Source of the DNA: Ruegeria atlantica
Lineage (GTDB): Bacteria; Pseudomonadota; Alphaproteobacteria; Rhodobacterales; Rhodobacteraceae
NCBI RefSeq assembly: GCF_013032005.1
Contig: NZ_WQBE01000004.1
Location: 124,001-188,000, forward strand
Direction: 5' to 3'
DNA length: 64,000 nt
The number at the start of each line of letters is the position of its first letter. Position 1 is the stretch's first letter. The translations under genes and the position numbers were made by a program. The notes beneath the pieces are model-generated. The model was not told the origin of the DNA, searched no databases, and saw only the letters and a list, made by a program, of their open reading frames with translations. This document shows, piece after piece, positions 1 to 8,342 of the stretch.

Positions 1-1
1 A

Positions 2-721
2 GTTGTTTTGCTGCCCGTCGCAGCCTTCATCATAGTCAAACTCTTCGCTTTGCCGCCCGAGATCGCGGTGGGGTTCATGCTGCTTAGCTTTTGCCCCGGA
101 GGGGTCACCAGCAACATCCTGTCCAAACTGGCCAAGGCCGATGTCGCGCTGTCGGTTAGCCTGACTGCCGTGATCAGCCTGTTGTCCATGATTACCGTTC
201 CCGTTTTGGCGGCTTGGACCATCGCTCACTTCATGGGCGAAGACGCGCCCGACGTGTCGATCACCGGGCTGGCAATTGCAATGTTCCTGATCACCACACT
301 GCCCGTCGCCATCGGTGTCAGCCTGCGCCATTTCGCAGCCGGATTTGCCGAACGGATCGACGCGCCGCTGTCCAAGACGGCCACCGTTCTTTTCGTTCTG
401 ATCGTGATCGCCGCGCTTGCCGGGAACTGGCAGTTGTTCGTCGACAACCTTGGGATCATGGGCGCGAGTCTGATCACGCTGAACGTTGCGCTGTTGGCGA
501 TTGGATTGGGAATTGCCCGTGCCGCGAAGCTGTCGTGGACGGAAAGCAAAACGGTCTCAATCGAAACCGGCATTCAGAATTCGACGCTGGGGATCACGTT
601 GGCGGCGCTGATCACCGGGACAGACAGCGGGTTCAGCCCGCTGGCTCTGCCCTCGGCCGTCTACGGGATCATGATGTATGTCGTGGCCCTGCCCTACATC
701 GCCTGGCTCCGCAGCCGCTGA
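2..721 (+). CDS. Bile acid:sodium symporter (BASS) family transporter, 5'-truncated
   Basis: The reading frame is open from the window edge, so the N-terminus is missing; about 239 residues are visible. The protein is almost entirely hydrophobic, with roughly seven or eight membrane spans. It carries the BASS-type motif FCPGGVTSN near the visible start and a second conserved polar stretch, ETGIQNSTLG, near residue 190. In the family these two motifs lie at the helix crossover that binds sodium. Such proteins import organic anions with sodium; bacterial members rarely have a known substrate. It is followed after 11 bp by an FAD-dependent dehydrogenase, so the two may share a transcript and a substrate, which is inference. 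Confidence 0.85.
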   Translation, partial: VVLLPVAAFIIVKLFALPPEIAVGFMLLSFCPGGVTSNILSKLAKADVALSVSLTAVISLLSMITVPVLAAWTIAHFMGEDAPDVSITGLAIAMFLITTLPVAIGVSLRHFAAGFAERIDAPLSKTATVLFVLIVIAALAGNWQLFVDNLGIMGASLITLNVALLAIGLGIARAAKLSWTESKTVSIETGIQNSTLGITLAALITGTDSGFSPLALPSAVYGIMMYVVALPYIAWLRSR

Positions 722-732
722 AAGGACAAGAC

Positions 733-2394
733 ATGACCAACACTACTGCTGACGCCATTGTCGTGGGCGCCGGACTGGCTGGGCTGGCCGCTGCGGCTGA
801 GTTGGGGGATCGTGGCAAGAAGGTGATCGTGCTGGATCAGGAGCCTGAGCATTTTCTGGGCGGGCAAGCGCATTGGAGTTTAGGCGGTCTTTTCATGGTC
901 GACACGCCAGAACAGCGCCGGATGGGCATCAAAGACAGTCAGGACCTTGCGCTGCGCGACTGGATGGGCAGCGCGCAGTTTGACCGCGAAGAAGACGCAT
1001 GGCCCCGCAAATGGGCCGAGGCCTATGTGGAATTCGCCGCAGGTGAAATGCGTCCGTGGCTGTATGAGATGGGCCTGCGCTGGTTCCCTATCGTTGGCTG
1101 GGCTGAACGCGGTGGGTCCTATGCGGATGGTCATGGAAATTCAGTGCCGCGGTTTCACATCACATGGGGCACCGGACCGGGCGTTCTGAAGAACTTTGTC
1201 CGCCGCGTGCGCGAACATGTCAGCGCCGGTCTGATCGAGTTGAAATTCCGCCATCAGGTCAGCCACATCATTATGCAGAACGGGTGCGCCAAAGGGGTCT
1301 CGGGCGAGGTTCTAGCCGATGACACGGCACCCCACGGTGCCAAAACCAACCGCGATGAAGTGGGTGAGTTCGAGGTCTATGCGCCCTCGGTCATCGTTTC
1401 CTCGGGCGGAATCGGCGGCAATTTTGAGATGGTGCGCAAAAGCTGGCCCCGCGATCGGCTGGGTGAGCCGCCCAAAGATATGGTGGCGGGCGTTCCGTTT
1501 CACGTGGATGGTCGTATGATTCCAATAAGCGAAAAGGCCGGCGGGCACGTCATCAACGGCGACCGGATGTGGCACTATACTGAGGGTGTGCGGAACTGGA
1601 ATCCGATCTGGCCCGCGCATGGCATCCGTATCCTGCCCGGCCCCAGCTCATTGTGGTTTGACGCGCGTGGCAATCGGTTGAAACCGCCCTTCATGCCGGG
1701 GTTCGACACGCTGGGCACGCTGAAGGAGATCCTTAAAACAGGATATGAATACAGCTGGTTTGTGCTGACCCAAAAGGTGATCAAAAAGGAATTCGCCCTG
1801 TCCGGGTCTGAGCAGAACCCAGACATGACTGATGGCGGCTGGCGCGAGGTGTTGTTTCAGCGCATCCTGACCGGCTCAAAAGCTACTGCGCCGGTCGAGG
1901 CCTTTAAGGAACATGGAGAGGACTTCATCGTCGCCAACACCCTGACCGAGCTTGTCAGCGGTATGAACCAGATGGGCGGTGGTCTGATCGACGAGACCCA
2001 TTTGCGGGCGCAGATCGAGGCGCGGGATTCACAGGTCGACAACCCCTTTACCAAAGACGCGCAGATGGCCGCCATTCTGGCTGCTCGCAACTATCGTGGC
2101 GACAAGCTGATCCGCACCGCCAAGCCGCACAAGTTTCTTGATCCCGCAAACGGCCCGCTGATCGCCGTGAAACTGCACGTGTTGACACGCAAAACGCTGG
2201 GTGGATTGCAGACCAATCTCGACAGCCAGATGATCGGCGCCGATGGTCAGGTTGTGCCCGGCCTGTTTGCGGCAGGCGAGGTCGCTGGGTTCGGCGGCGG
2301 TGGCTATCACGGCTACAACGCGCTGGAAGGCTCGTTTCTGGGCGGCTGTATATTCTCGGGCCGCAATGCCGGGCGATCAAGGGCCGTCGCCTGA
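733..2394 (+). CDS. FAD-dependent oxidoreductase (FAD-binding dehydrogenase, COG3573-like)
   Basis: 553 residues from an ATG that follows an AAGGACAAG ribosome-binding region; upstream in-frame codons overlap the transporter and are rejected. The N-terminal dinucleotide fold has GAGLAG at residues 12-17 followed by an acidic strand end (VLDQE). The C-terminus has the FAD-closing segment GLFAAGEVAGFGGGG and a final GGCIFSGRNAG stretch. This arrangement is that of the fumarate reductase/3-ketosteroid dehydrogenase-like FAD_binding_2 group. No signal peptide is visible, so it is probably cytoplasmic. Substrate is unknown. Proximity to a BASS transporter, a family that includes steroid and bile-acid carriers, makes a cyclic or steroid-like substrate possible but unproven. 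Confidence 0.85.
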   Translation: MTNTTADAIVVGAGLAGLAAAAELGDRGKKVIVLDQEPEHFLGGQAHWSLGGLFMVDTPEQRRMGIKDSQDLALRDWMGSAQFDREEDAWPRKWAEAYVEFAAGEMRPWLYEMGLRWFPIVGWAERGGSYADGHGNSVPRFHITWGTGPGVLKNFVRRVREHVSAGLIELKFRHQVSHIIMQNGCAKGVSGEVLADDTAPHGAKTNRDEVGEFEVYAPSVIVSSGGIGGNFEMVRKSWPRDRLGEPPKDMVAGVPFHVDGRMIPISEKAGGHVINGDRMWHYTEGVRNWNPIWPAHGIRILPGPSSLWFDARGNRLKPPFMPGFDTLGTLKEILKTGYEYSWFVLTQKVIKKEFALSGSEQNPDMTDGGWREVLFQRILTGSKATAPVEAFKEHGEDFIVANTLTELVSGMNQMGGGLIDETHLRAQIEARDSQVDNPFTKDAQMAAILAARNYRGDKLIRTAKPHKFLDPANGPLIAVKLHVLTRKTLGGLQTNLDSQMIGADGQVVPGLFAAGEVAGFGGGGYHGYNALEGSFLGGCIFSGRNAGRSRAVA

Positions 2395-2404
2395 CGGCCC
2401 CGCC

Positions 2405-3145
2405 TTACCGGGTGCGCACGAATTTGATAACCGGTTCGCCTGCGGCATCCAGAAAGGCCAGCGCATCGCCTTCAACCGCGTAAGTGGTGACGCTTTGCAA
2501 GGCTTGAAAGAATTGCCGCTCAACCTCTTCCAAGGCCGGAGGACACGCCATCAGCGTGGCAGCCATATTGTCAGGGAATGCGATAGTCACACCGGAAATG
2601 TCGGCCTGTCCGTTGAACCGGTTGCAGCCACCGCTGCCTGAAAAGGCACCATCTTGGGCAAAGTTAATCTCTGGGCGGCGCTCTGCTTCAATCGGTGCGC
2701 CGTTCAGGGCGGCGGCCGTCCACTGCGTGTTGTTCAGCATGTTTCCCCCCTGCACTTGCACCAGCATAAGGTCTGCGGAATTTCCTGCCCCATCGGTCAG
2801 GACCGGATAGGCCGTATCGGTGGTGAACAGCAGGTCTTGCCCCTGGCTGATCGAGGCCCGCACCACATAGCGGTGCCCGTCTTTGATCAGCGCGTCATCG
2901 AATGTCAGCTCGAACTGCGCGGGAACGCTGTCCATTGCATAGCGTTTTGCAGCAAGGGACACTGCCGGTGCATCGGCCAGAGAGACATCCTGAAGCTCGA
3001 CATATAGCGTCGCATCGGGCGGCACGGCAATCCGCTCGCGATAGGCAGCGGTTCCCGTTACGGTTCCAGCATGGCTTTGGCTGCCCAAAATAGTCAGGAC
3101 AAGAGCGCAGACAACGATGGCCTGGCCGAGCTTTGGAAATGGCAT
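2405..3145 (-). CDS. Exported YbaY + META (HslJ-like) domain protein
   Basis: 246 residues. The N-terminus has a signal peptide with a hydrophobic core to about residue 22 and a plausible SHA-G cleavage site. Residues about 27-130 resemble the YbaY/type III pilotin-like beta domain (VTGTAAYRERIAVPPDATL, then a polar barrel). Residues about 138-243 form a META domain, with NTQWTAAALNGAPI and the conserved GGCNRFNGQ turn. META proteins such as HslJ are envelope proteins linked to stress or antibiotic tolerance. There is no lipobox cysteine, so a soluble periplasmic form is likely. It is convergent with the FAD dehydrogenase, 10 bp away. Its molecular function is not known. Confidence 0.8.
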   Translation of the reverse strand: MPFPKLGQAIVVCALVLTILGSQSHAGTVTGTAAYRERIAVPPDATLYVELQDVSLADAPAVSLAAKRYAMDSVPAQFELTFDDALIKDGHRYVVRASISQGQDLLFTTDTAYPVLTDGAGNSADLMLVQVQGGNMLNNTQWTAAALNGAPIEAERRPEINFAQDGAFSGSGGCNRFNGQADISGVTIAFPDNMAATLMACPPALEEVERQFFQALQSVTTYAVEGDALAFLDAAGEPVIKFVRTR

Positions 3146-3240
3146 GACACAATCCTTTCACTTCCACTTTGGTGAAAAGATCGTGGCCAGATCAGTATTT
3201 ACAAGACCTAGTGATCCAAATCGGCGATTCCACGCCTGAT

Positions 3241-5019
3241 TTACAGGGGCCAGATCAGCGGGATCAACAACGACGCCAGCAGCCCAACAGTCAGGTTCAG
3301 CGGAATGCCGACCTTCATGAAATCGACAAACCTGTACCCGCCCGGACCATAAACCATCATGTTGGTCTGATACCCGATCGGCGTCGCGAACGAGGCTGAG
3401 GCCGCCACCATCACCGCCACCACCAGCGGGCGCGGGTCAATCCCGACCGCCTGAGCCAACCCGATGGCAATCGGTGTCACCACCACGGCCACCGCGTTGT
3501 TTGATACCAGTTCGGTCAGCACCGAGGTCAGCAGGTATACGGCCCAGATGATCAGGAAGGGCGGCAATGAGCTGAGGCCCGGAGCAATCGCCTCGACAAT
3601 CAGCGATACAGCGCCGGATTTATCCAGCGCGGCCCCTATGGCCAGCATCGAGAAGATCAACGCCAGCAAGCGGCCCTCGACAAAAGAAAATGCCTCATCC
3701 GCGTCGATGCAGCGCGTGATCAGGACCACCGCAACTGCCAGAACCGACAGCAACAGGATCGGCGCGACACCCAACGCGGCCAAGGCGACGATACCGACCA
3801 GCGCGCCAATCGCAATGGGGGCATGGCTTCGCCGGAACGCACGTGCCGACGGTTGCGAAACGTCGACCATGTCCATGTCGGCGGCGAGTTTCTGAATGTC
3901 AGCGGGCGATCCTTCCAGCAGCAGCGTGTCGCCGACCCGCACCACAAGATCATCCAGTTGACGCCCGATATTCTGGTTCCGTCGGTGTACAGCCAGCACA
4001 TAGACACCATACCGACGCCGCAAACGCAGCGTACCCAGCGTCCGACCCACCATGCGGCAACCTGGGGTGATCAGAACCTCGACCGTCTTGGTCTCAACGG
4101 CCGAGACCTGATCGACGCGCTTTAGTTCCTTGTTGCTTTGCAAGCTCAGCAATTCGGTCATTTCAGTTCGCAGAACGACACGGTCGCCAAGTTTCAGCTC
4201 AACACCTTTCAGATTACGCCGCAGCGACTCATCCCCGCGGATTACGTCGATCAGCCGCACACCGGGGCGCTTGAACAGCTGAACCCCTGTGACCTCTCGA
4301 CCGATAAGGTTGCTTTCAGGCGGAATGACGGCTTCGGTAAAGAACTTCATCTTGGACCGGTCGGACAGCAAGGTTGCCATGCTGTCCCGATCCGGCAGCA
4401 GGCGCGGCGCGATGAAGCGCAGGTAGACCATACCGTAGATCACCAGAGCGATGCCCAACGGGGTCACCTCGAAAATGGTGAATGCAGTCATCCCCTGCGC
4501 ACGGGCCACACCATCCACCAACAGGTTGGTCGAGGTTCCGATCAACGTCAGCGTGCCGCCTAAAATCGCTGCATAGCTCAGCGGAATCAGCAGTTTCGAG
4601 GCCGGAACATTCAGCGTGCGCGCGATCTGCACAAATACCGGGATCATCACGACAACCACCGGCGTATTCGACACCACGGCCGACGCCAGCACAACAAACG
4701 CCATCAGCAGCCCGATGGCGAAACGCGGGTTTACCTGTGCCTGCTTTTGCGCGGTCGAGGTAAATGCGTCCAGCGCGCCAGTGCGCACCAGAGCCCCCAT
4801 GATGATGAACATCGCCGCAATCGTCCACGGCGCCGGGTTGGATAGAACCGCCAGCGCGCTTTGATACGGCAAGATACCCGTCACCAGCATGATGGCGACA
4901 CCGCCGATGGCAACGACTTCGGTCGGATAGACCTCACGCAGGAACATGACGAACATGCCCGCGACGACCAAAAGCGCCAGTATTGCGCTGCCTGTTTCTG
5001 TCAGTTGAAGGAATTGCAT
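3241..5019 (-). CDS. SLC13-family permease with two TrkA_C (RCK_C) domains
   Basis: 592 residues. An N-terminal block of hydrophobic spans to about residue 205 contains the family hairpin SNTPVVVVMIPVF and the IGTSTNLLVDG loop. A soluble central part, about residues 215-390, holds two TrkA_C repeats with GREVTGVQL and GRTLGTLRLRRR. A second membrane block completes the protein. This is the bacterial SLC13/CitMHS-like architecture of divalent-anion (sulfate or dicarboxylate) sodium symporters. TrkA_C domains suggest regulation by a bound ligand. Substrate cannot be read from sequence. The gene stands alone, with 90 bp to the next minus-strand gene upstream. Confidence 0.88.
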   Translation of the reverse strand: MQFLQLTETGSAILALLVVAGMFVMFLREVYPTEVVAIGGVAIMLVTGILPYQSALAVLSNPAPWTIAAMFIIMGALVRTGALDAFTSTAQKQAQVNPRFAIGLLMAFVVLASAVVSNTPVVVVMIPVFVQIARTLNVPASKLLIPLSYAAILGGTLTLIGTSTNLLVDGVARAQGMTAFTIFEVTPLGIALVIYGMVYLRFIAPRLLPDRDSMATLLSDRSKMKFFTEAVIPPESNLIGREVTGVQLFKRPGVRLIDVIRGDESLRRNLKGVELKLGDRVVLRTEMTELLSLQSNKELKRVDQVSAVETKTVEVLITPGCRMVGRTLGTLRLRRRYGVYVLAVHRRNQNIGRQLDDLVVRVGDTLLLEGSPADIQKLAADMDMVDVSQPSARAFRRSHAPIAIGALVGIVALAALGVAPILLLSVLAVAVVLITRCIDADEAFSFVEGRLLALIFSMLAIGAALDKSGAVSLIVEAIAPGLSSLPPFLIIWAVYLLTSVLTELVSNNAVAVVVTPIAIGLAQAVGIDPRPLVVAVMVAASASFATPIGYQTNMMVYGPGGYRFVDFMKVGIPLNLTVGLLASLLIPLIWPL

Positions 5020-5109
5020 TCTTGGTATTCTGTCCGAACCCTAGCCTGGCTTGCGCGCCCGGCAGCCAGTTTCACGCATTGCGCGCGGCAGAGCAAGCCT
5101 GACATCGCC

Positions 5110-5925
5110 TTATTGCGGCCCGGCCTGCTGCAAACGCCCACCGACGCGCACCATTTGCACAGATTTTGCTCGCCCGTCGCGGTCATCGGTTTCAACGAAC
5201 ACACCGCTCAGCGTTGCTTCGCCATTGGCCGGGGTGAACCGCGCCTTGGGCATGCCGGTGATAAAACGGCGCATCGGCTCGACCTTGTCCATCCCGATCA
5301 CTGAGTCATAGTCGCCACACATCCCCGCATCGGTCAGATACGCCGTGCCACCCGGCAGGATCTGTGCATCCGCAGTTGGAACATGCGTGTGCGTGCCGAC
5401 CACAAGGCTGGCACGTTTGTCACAATAATGGCCCATCGCCATCTTCTCAGACGTGGCCTCGCAATGCATATCGACGATGATCGCCTGGGCCTGCCCGCCA
5501 CGCGGGTGGGACTTCAGAATGGGCTCAACCGCCGAGAACGGATCGTCAAAGGGCCGTTTCATAAAGACCTGCCCCAGAACCTGCACCACCAGAACCTTGC
5601 GCCCGCCCGGCGCGGTGTACAGCCGATGCCCCCGCCCCGGCGCACCCTTCGCAAAATTCACCGGGCGCACGATACGCGGTTCGCTCTCGATCAACTGCAG
5701 CATATCTTTCTGATCGAACGCGTGATCGCCCAGCGTTAGACAGTCCGCGCCCGCGTCCAGTAGCAGCTTGGCATGATCGCCGGTCAGACCCATCCCGTTC
5801 GAGGCATTCTCGCCATTGACCACAACGAAATCCAGCCGCCATTCGTCGCGCAAACGCGGCAAATGTTGCTGAATGGCCGTGCGTCCCGCACGGCCCATGA
5901 CGTCACCCAGAAAAAGTATCCTCAT
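5110..5925 (-). CDS. YmdB/TIGR00282-family metallophosphoesterase
   Basis: 271 residues from the ATG giving MRILFLGDVMG; a longer in-frame extension upstream lacks homology-like character and crosses the divergent promoter. Metal-site motifs are present: D8 in GDVMG, NGEN at 37-40, GDH at 66-68, H154, and GTHTH at 177-181. In characterised relatives the third motif is usually GNH, so D67 is a conservative change at a metal ligand. The family includes Bacillus YmdB, a 2',3'-cyclic-nucleotide phosphodiesterase affecting biofilm and RNA turnover. The length matches the family. It is monocistronic here and divergent from a DUF333 lipoprotein gene. Confidence 0.87.
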   Translation of the reverse strand: MRILFLGDVMGRAGRTAIQQHLPRLRDEWRLDFVVVNGENASNGMGLTGDHAKLLLDAGADCLTLGDHAFDQKDMLQLIESEPRIVRPVNFAKGAPGRGHRLYTAPGGRKVLVVQVLGQVFMKRPFDDPFSAVEPILKSHPRGGQAQAIIVDMHCEATSEKMAMGHYCDKRASLVVGTHTHVPTADAQILPGGTAYLTDAGMCGDYDSVIGMDKVEPMRRFITGMPKARFTPANGEATLSGVFVETDDRDGRAKSVQMVRVGGRLQQAGPQ

Positions 5926-6014
5926 CCAACCTGTCCTAAGTGTGGTAATGACCAAGCACAAGTGATTAAGCTGCCTGCATAATCTGCCAAAGCCTTTAAA
6001 ACAGGAGAATCTTG

Positions 6015-6248
6015 ATGACTCGCATCCTTTTGGCCGTTGCTGGCCTATTCGCACTTGCCGCCTGCGACGAAACCCCAGCAACCGATTCCACCACGCAACT
6101 GGCGAACCCCGCGGCGACCTATTGCATCGACAGCGGCGCACAGTACGAGATACGCGACGGTGACAACGGCCAAACTGGCGTTTGCATTCTGCCGGATGGG
6201 CGCGAGGTGGATGCCTGGGAGTTCTTCCGTGAGAACCACCCGAGCTAA
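6015..6248 (+). CDS. DUF333 small lipoprotein
   Basis: 77 residues. The start is the ATG seven bases after an AGGAG; a TTG one codon upstream would be too close to it. The N-terminus MTRILLAVAGLFALAAC is a lipoprotein signal with lipobox LAAC. The mature part has the DUF333 pattern: NPAATYCIDSGAQYEIRD followed by GVCILPDGREVDAWEFFR, with two conserved cysteines that may pair. DUF333 proteins are small envelope proteins of unknown role. The gene is convergent with the cyclo-ligase gene, whose stop lies 5 bp away. Confidence 0.85.
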   Translation: MTRILLAVAGLFALAACDETPATDSTTQLANPAATYCIDSGAQYEIRDGDNGQTGVCILPDGREVDAWEFFRENHPS

Positions 6249-6253
6249 GGCGA

Positions 6254-6817
6254 TCAGCCCGAGAACGTCAGAACCCGGCTCTCGGTAATCACCATATCCA
6301 GCGGCTGATCCGTGGGCTCCAACGGCAGCTCTTTGGCCTCTTGCGCGTCAAAGGCAAAGCCAATGGCCAGTGTCGGGCGCTTGGCGCGCAGACCCTGCAA
6401 CGTGCGGTCGTAAAAACCGCCGCCATAGCCCAGCCGCCCGCCCAGCGCATCGAAAGCAACCAATGGGACAATCAGAATTTCGGGGTCGAAGTAATCGTCG
6501 ACCTCGGGCACCTTGGCCCCAAACGGGCCGTCCTTCAGCGTGCCTTCAGGCGTCCAGCGCGAAAACTTTAGTGGCTGACCGGCAGCCTGAATGACCGGCA
6601 CACCAACCGGACCATAGGCCGATGCTTCTGCCATCGCCGCCACTGGATCAATCTCGGTACGGATCGGCATATAACCGGACAGAGGCACGCCACGGTGTCC
6701 GGCCAGAACCTCGGACAAGCGCCCCGCAGCACCGGGCAGGCGGGTGTCAAAAGCTACCTTACGGCGTGCAAAAGCCGCCTTGCGCGCAGCGGCTTTGATT
6801 TCGGTCAGATCGGTCAC
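6254..6817 (-). CDS. 5-formyltetrahydrofolate cyclo-ligase
   Basis: 187 residues, starting with GTG inside a GTGA overlap with the mgtE stop codon, so translation is probably coupled. The enzyme converts 5-formyl-THF plus ATP to 5,10-methenyl-THF in cytoplasmic one-carbon metabolism. Supporting features are an N-terminal basic helix (AARKAAFARRK) and the ATP/folate-binding segment VPLVAFDALGGRLGYGGGFYDRTL near residues 116-137, where GYGGGFYDR is diagnostic. Length is normal for the YgfA/MTHFS family. In some bacteria this gene neighbours the 6S RNA gene; no 6S-like RNA was recognised here. Confidence 0.93.
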   Translation of the reverse strand: MTDLTEIKAAARKAAFARRKVAFDTRLPGAAGRLSEVLAGHRGVPLSGYMPIRTEIDPVAAMAEASAYGPVGVPVIQAAGQPLKFSRWTPEGTLKDGPFGAKVPEVDDYFDPEILIVPLVAFDALGGRLGYGGGFYDRTLQGLRAKRPTLAIGFAFDAQEAKELPLEPTDQPLDMVITESRVLTFSG

Positions 6818-8208
6818 AGTAGCACCACGCTGGCAAGCCCCAGGAACAGGAAAAACCCCATGACATCCGTTGTGGTCGTCACGAAGGTGCCGGAGGCAAG
6901 CGCCGGGTCAGCGCCCAATCGGTCCAGCACCACAGGTACTACCGTACCGATGAACCCAGCGATGATCATGTTCACGACCAAGGCAGCGCCGATCACGACA
7001 CCCAGCATCGCAGAATCGAACCACATCATCCCCACGGTTCCCAAAACGATGGCGAAACACAGGCCGTTCAGCATCCCCACCAGCAGTTCCCGCCGGATCA
7101 CGCGCAATACGTTCGACCCCGTAAGGTCGCGCGTCGCCAAAGCCCGCACCGCAACTGTCAGCGATTGAGTGCCCGCATTGCCGCCCATCGACGCCACGAT
7201 CGGCATCAGAATGGCCAGCGCCACCAACTGATCAATCGCCGCCTCGAACTGCGAGATCACCAACGAGGCGCAAATCGCCGTGCACAGATTCACCGCCAGC
7301 CACGGCAGGCGACGCTTGCTGGTCGCGGCAACGCTGTCGGACAGCGAGCTCTCGTTGCTGACACCCGCAAGGTGCAGCATGTCCTCTTCGTATTCCTCAT
7401 CCAGAACAACCATCGCGTCGTCGATGGTGATCACACCGACCAGCCGCCCGTCTGCATCGACCACGGGCGACGAGATCAGGTGATACTGGTTGAACGCATA
7501 TGCCACGTCCTCTTCGTCCTGATCGACAGGAATAGTGTGGAACTCTTCTTCGGCGATGTCGTGCAGCGGCACCTCACGCCGAGCGGCCATCAGCTTGCCC
7601 AGCATGACCTGCGCTACCGGCTTCAACCGGGGATCGACCAAAACAACGTGATAGAACTGTTCCGGCAGGTCGTCATTGGCCCGCATGAAGTCGATGGCCT
7701 GCCCAACTGTCCAATGTTCGGGGGCCATGACAACCTCGCGCTGCATAAGGCGACCGGCCGAGTTTTCGGGGTAGGACAGCGCCTGCTCGGCCGCGATCCG
7801 TTCGGAATCCTCCAGCGCGTCAAGGATGGCCTCTTGCTGCGGTTCTTCGAGGTCTTCCAGAAGGTCGACAACATCGTCGCTTTCCATGTCCCGTACAGCG
7901 TCGGCCAGAACGTCCGGGCGCAGAACCTCGATAACCTCTTCACGAACGGCCTCATCCAGTTCCGACAAGATATCGCCGTCGAATTCCTTGTCGTACAGAC
8001 GGATCAGTTGGGCGCGTTCCTGAGGGCTGATCTGTTCCAGAAGGTCGGCGATGTCCGCAGCGTGCAGCGGATCCATCAGCTCGATCAGTTTGTCGCGATC
8101 ATCCACTTCGACCGCGTACAGGATATCCGCCACAGTCTTGCGATCCAGCGCATAGACGTCTTCGTCACTTGTGGACTCGGTTACGGGTTCATCAAAGCCT
8201 GTTGTCAT
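6814..8208 (-). CDS. mgtE: Magnesium transporter MgtE
   Basis: 464 residues, standard for MgtE. Residues about 25-135 form the acidic superhelical N domain, rich in LL/D/E repeats (ELMDPLHAADIADLLEQ). Two CBS domains follow at about 140-260 (ALSYPENSAGRLMQRE, then DADGRLVGVITIDDAMVVL). Five membrane helices end the protein, with the pore signature GGNAGTQSLTVAVRAL at about 345 and a terminal FLGLASVVLL. MgtE is a homodimeric Mg2+ channel gated by Mg2+ binding to the cytosolic domains. It is first in a two-gene operon with the cyclo-ligase and divergent from the guanine deaminase gene. Confidence 0.95.
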   Translation of the reverse strand: MTTGFDEPVTESTSDEDVYALDRKTVADILYAVEVDDRDKLIELMDPLHAADIADLLEQISPQERAQLIRLYDKEFDGDILSELDEAVREEVIEVLRPDVLADAVRDMESDDVVDLLEDLEEPQQEAILDALEDSERIAAEQALSYPENSAGRLMQREVVMAPEHWTVGQAIDFMRANDDLPEQFYHVVLVDPRLKPVAQVMLGKLMAARREVPLHDIAEEEFHTIPVDQDEEDVAYAFNQYHLISSPVVDADGRLVGVITIDDAMVVLDEEYEEDMLHLAGVSNESSLSDSVAATSKRRLPWLAVNLCTAICASLVISQFEAAIDQLVALAILMPIVASMGGNAGTQSLTVAVRALATRDLTGSNVLRVIRRELLVGMLNGLCFAIVLGTVGMMWFDSAMLGVVIGAALVVNMIIAGFIGTVVPVVLDRLGADPALASGTFVTTTTDVMGFFLFLGLASVVLL

Positions 8209-8342
8209 GTCTGCCCCCGTTTCGCGCGCTCATTGCCCCCTAATTAGAAGAAGCAGCTACCGGAAAACAATGACAATGCGCCGATTTACCGGCAAGTTTC
8301 GCCCGCCTATGCTGTTTCACAGTCCTATTCAGGCGGAGATGG

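Noticed and set aside
5926..6014. 6S RNA near the 5-formyl-THF cyclo-ligase gene
   Set aside because: The nearby intergenic gaps are too short and show no long closing stem; the association was considered because it is known in other bacteria.
7165..8247. 360-codon plus-strand frame antisense to mgtE
   Set aside because: It mirrors mgtE, which has complete MgtE domains; the antisense frame has no motif and no ribosome-binding site.
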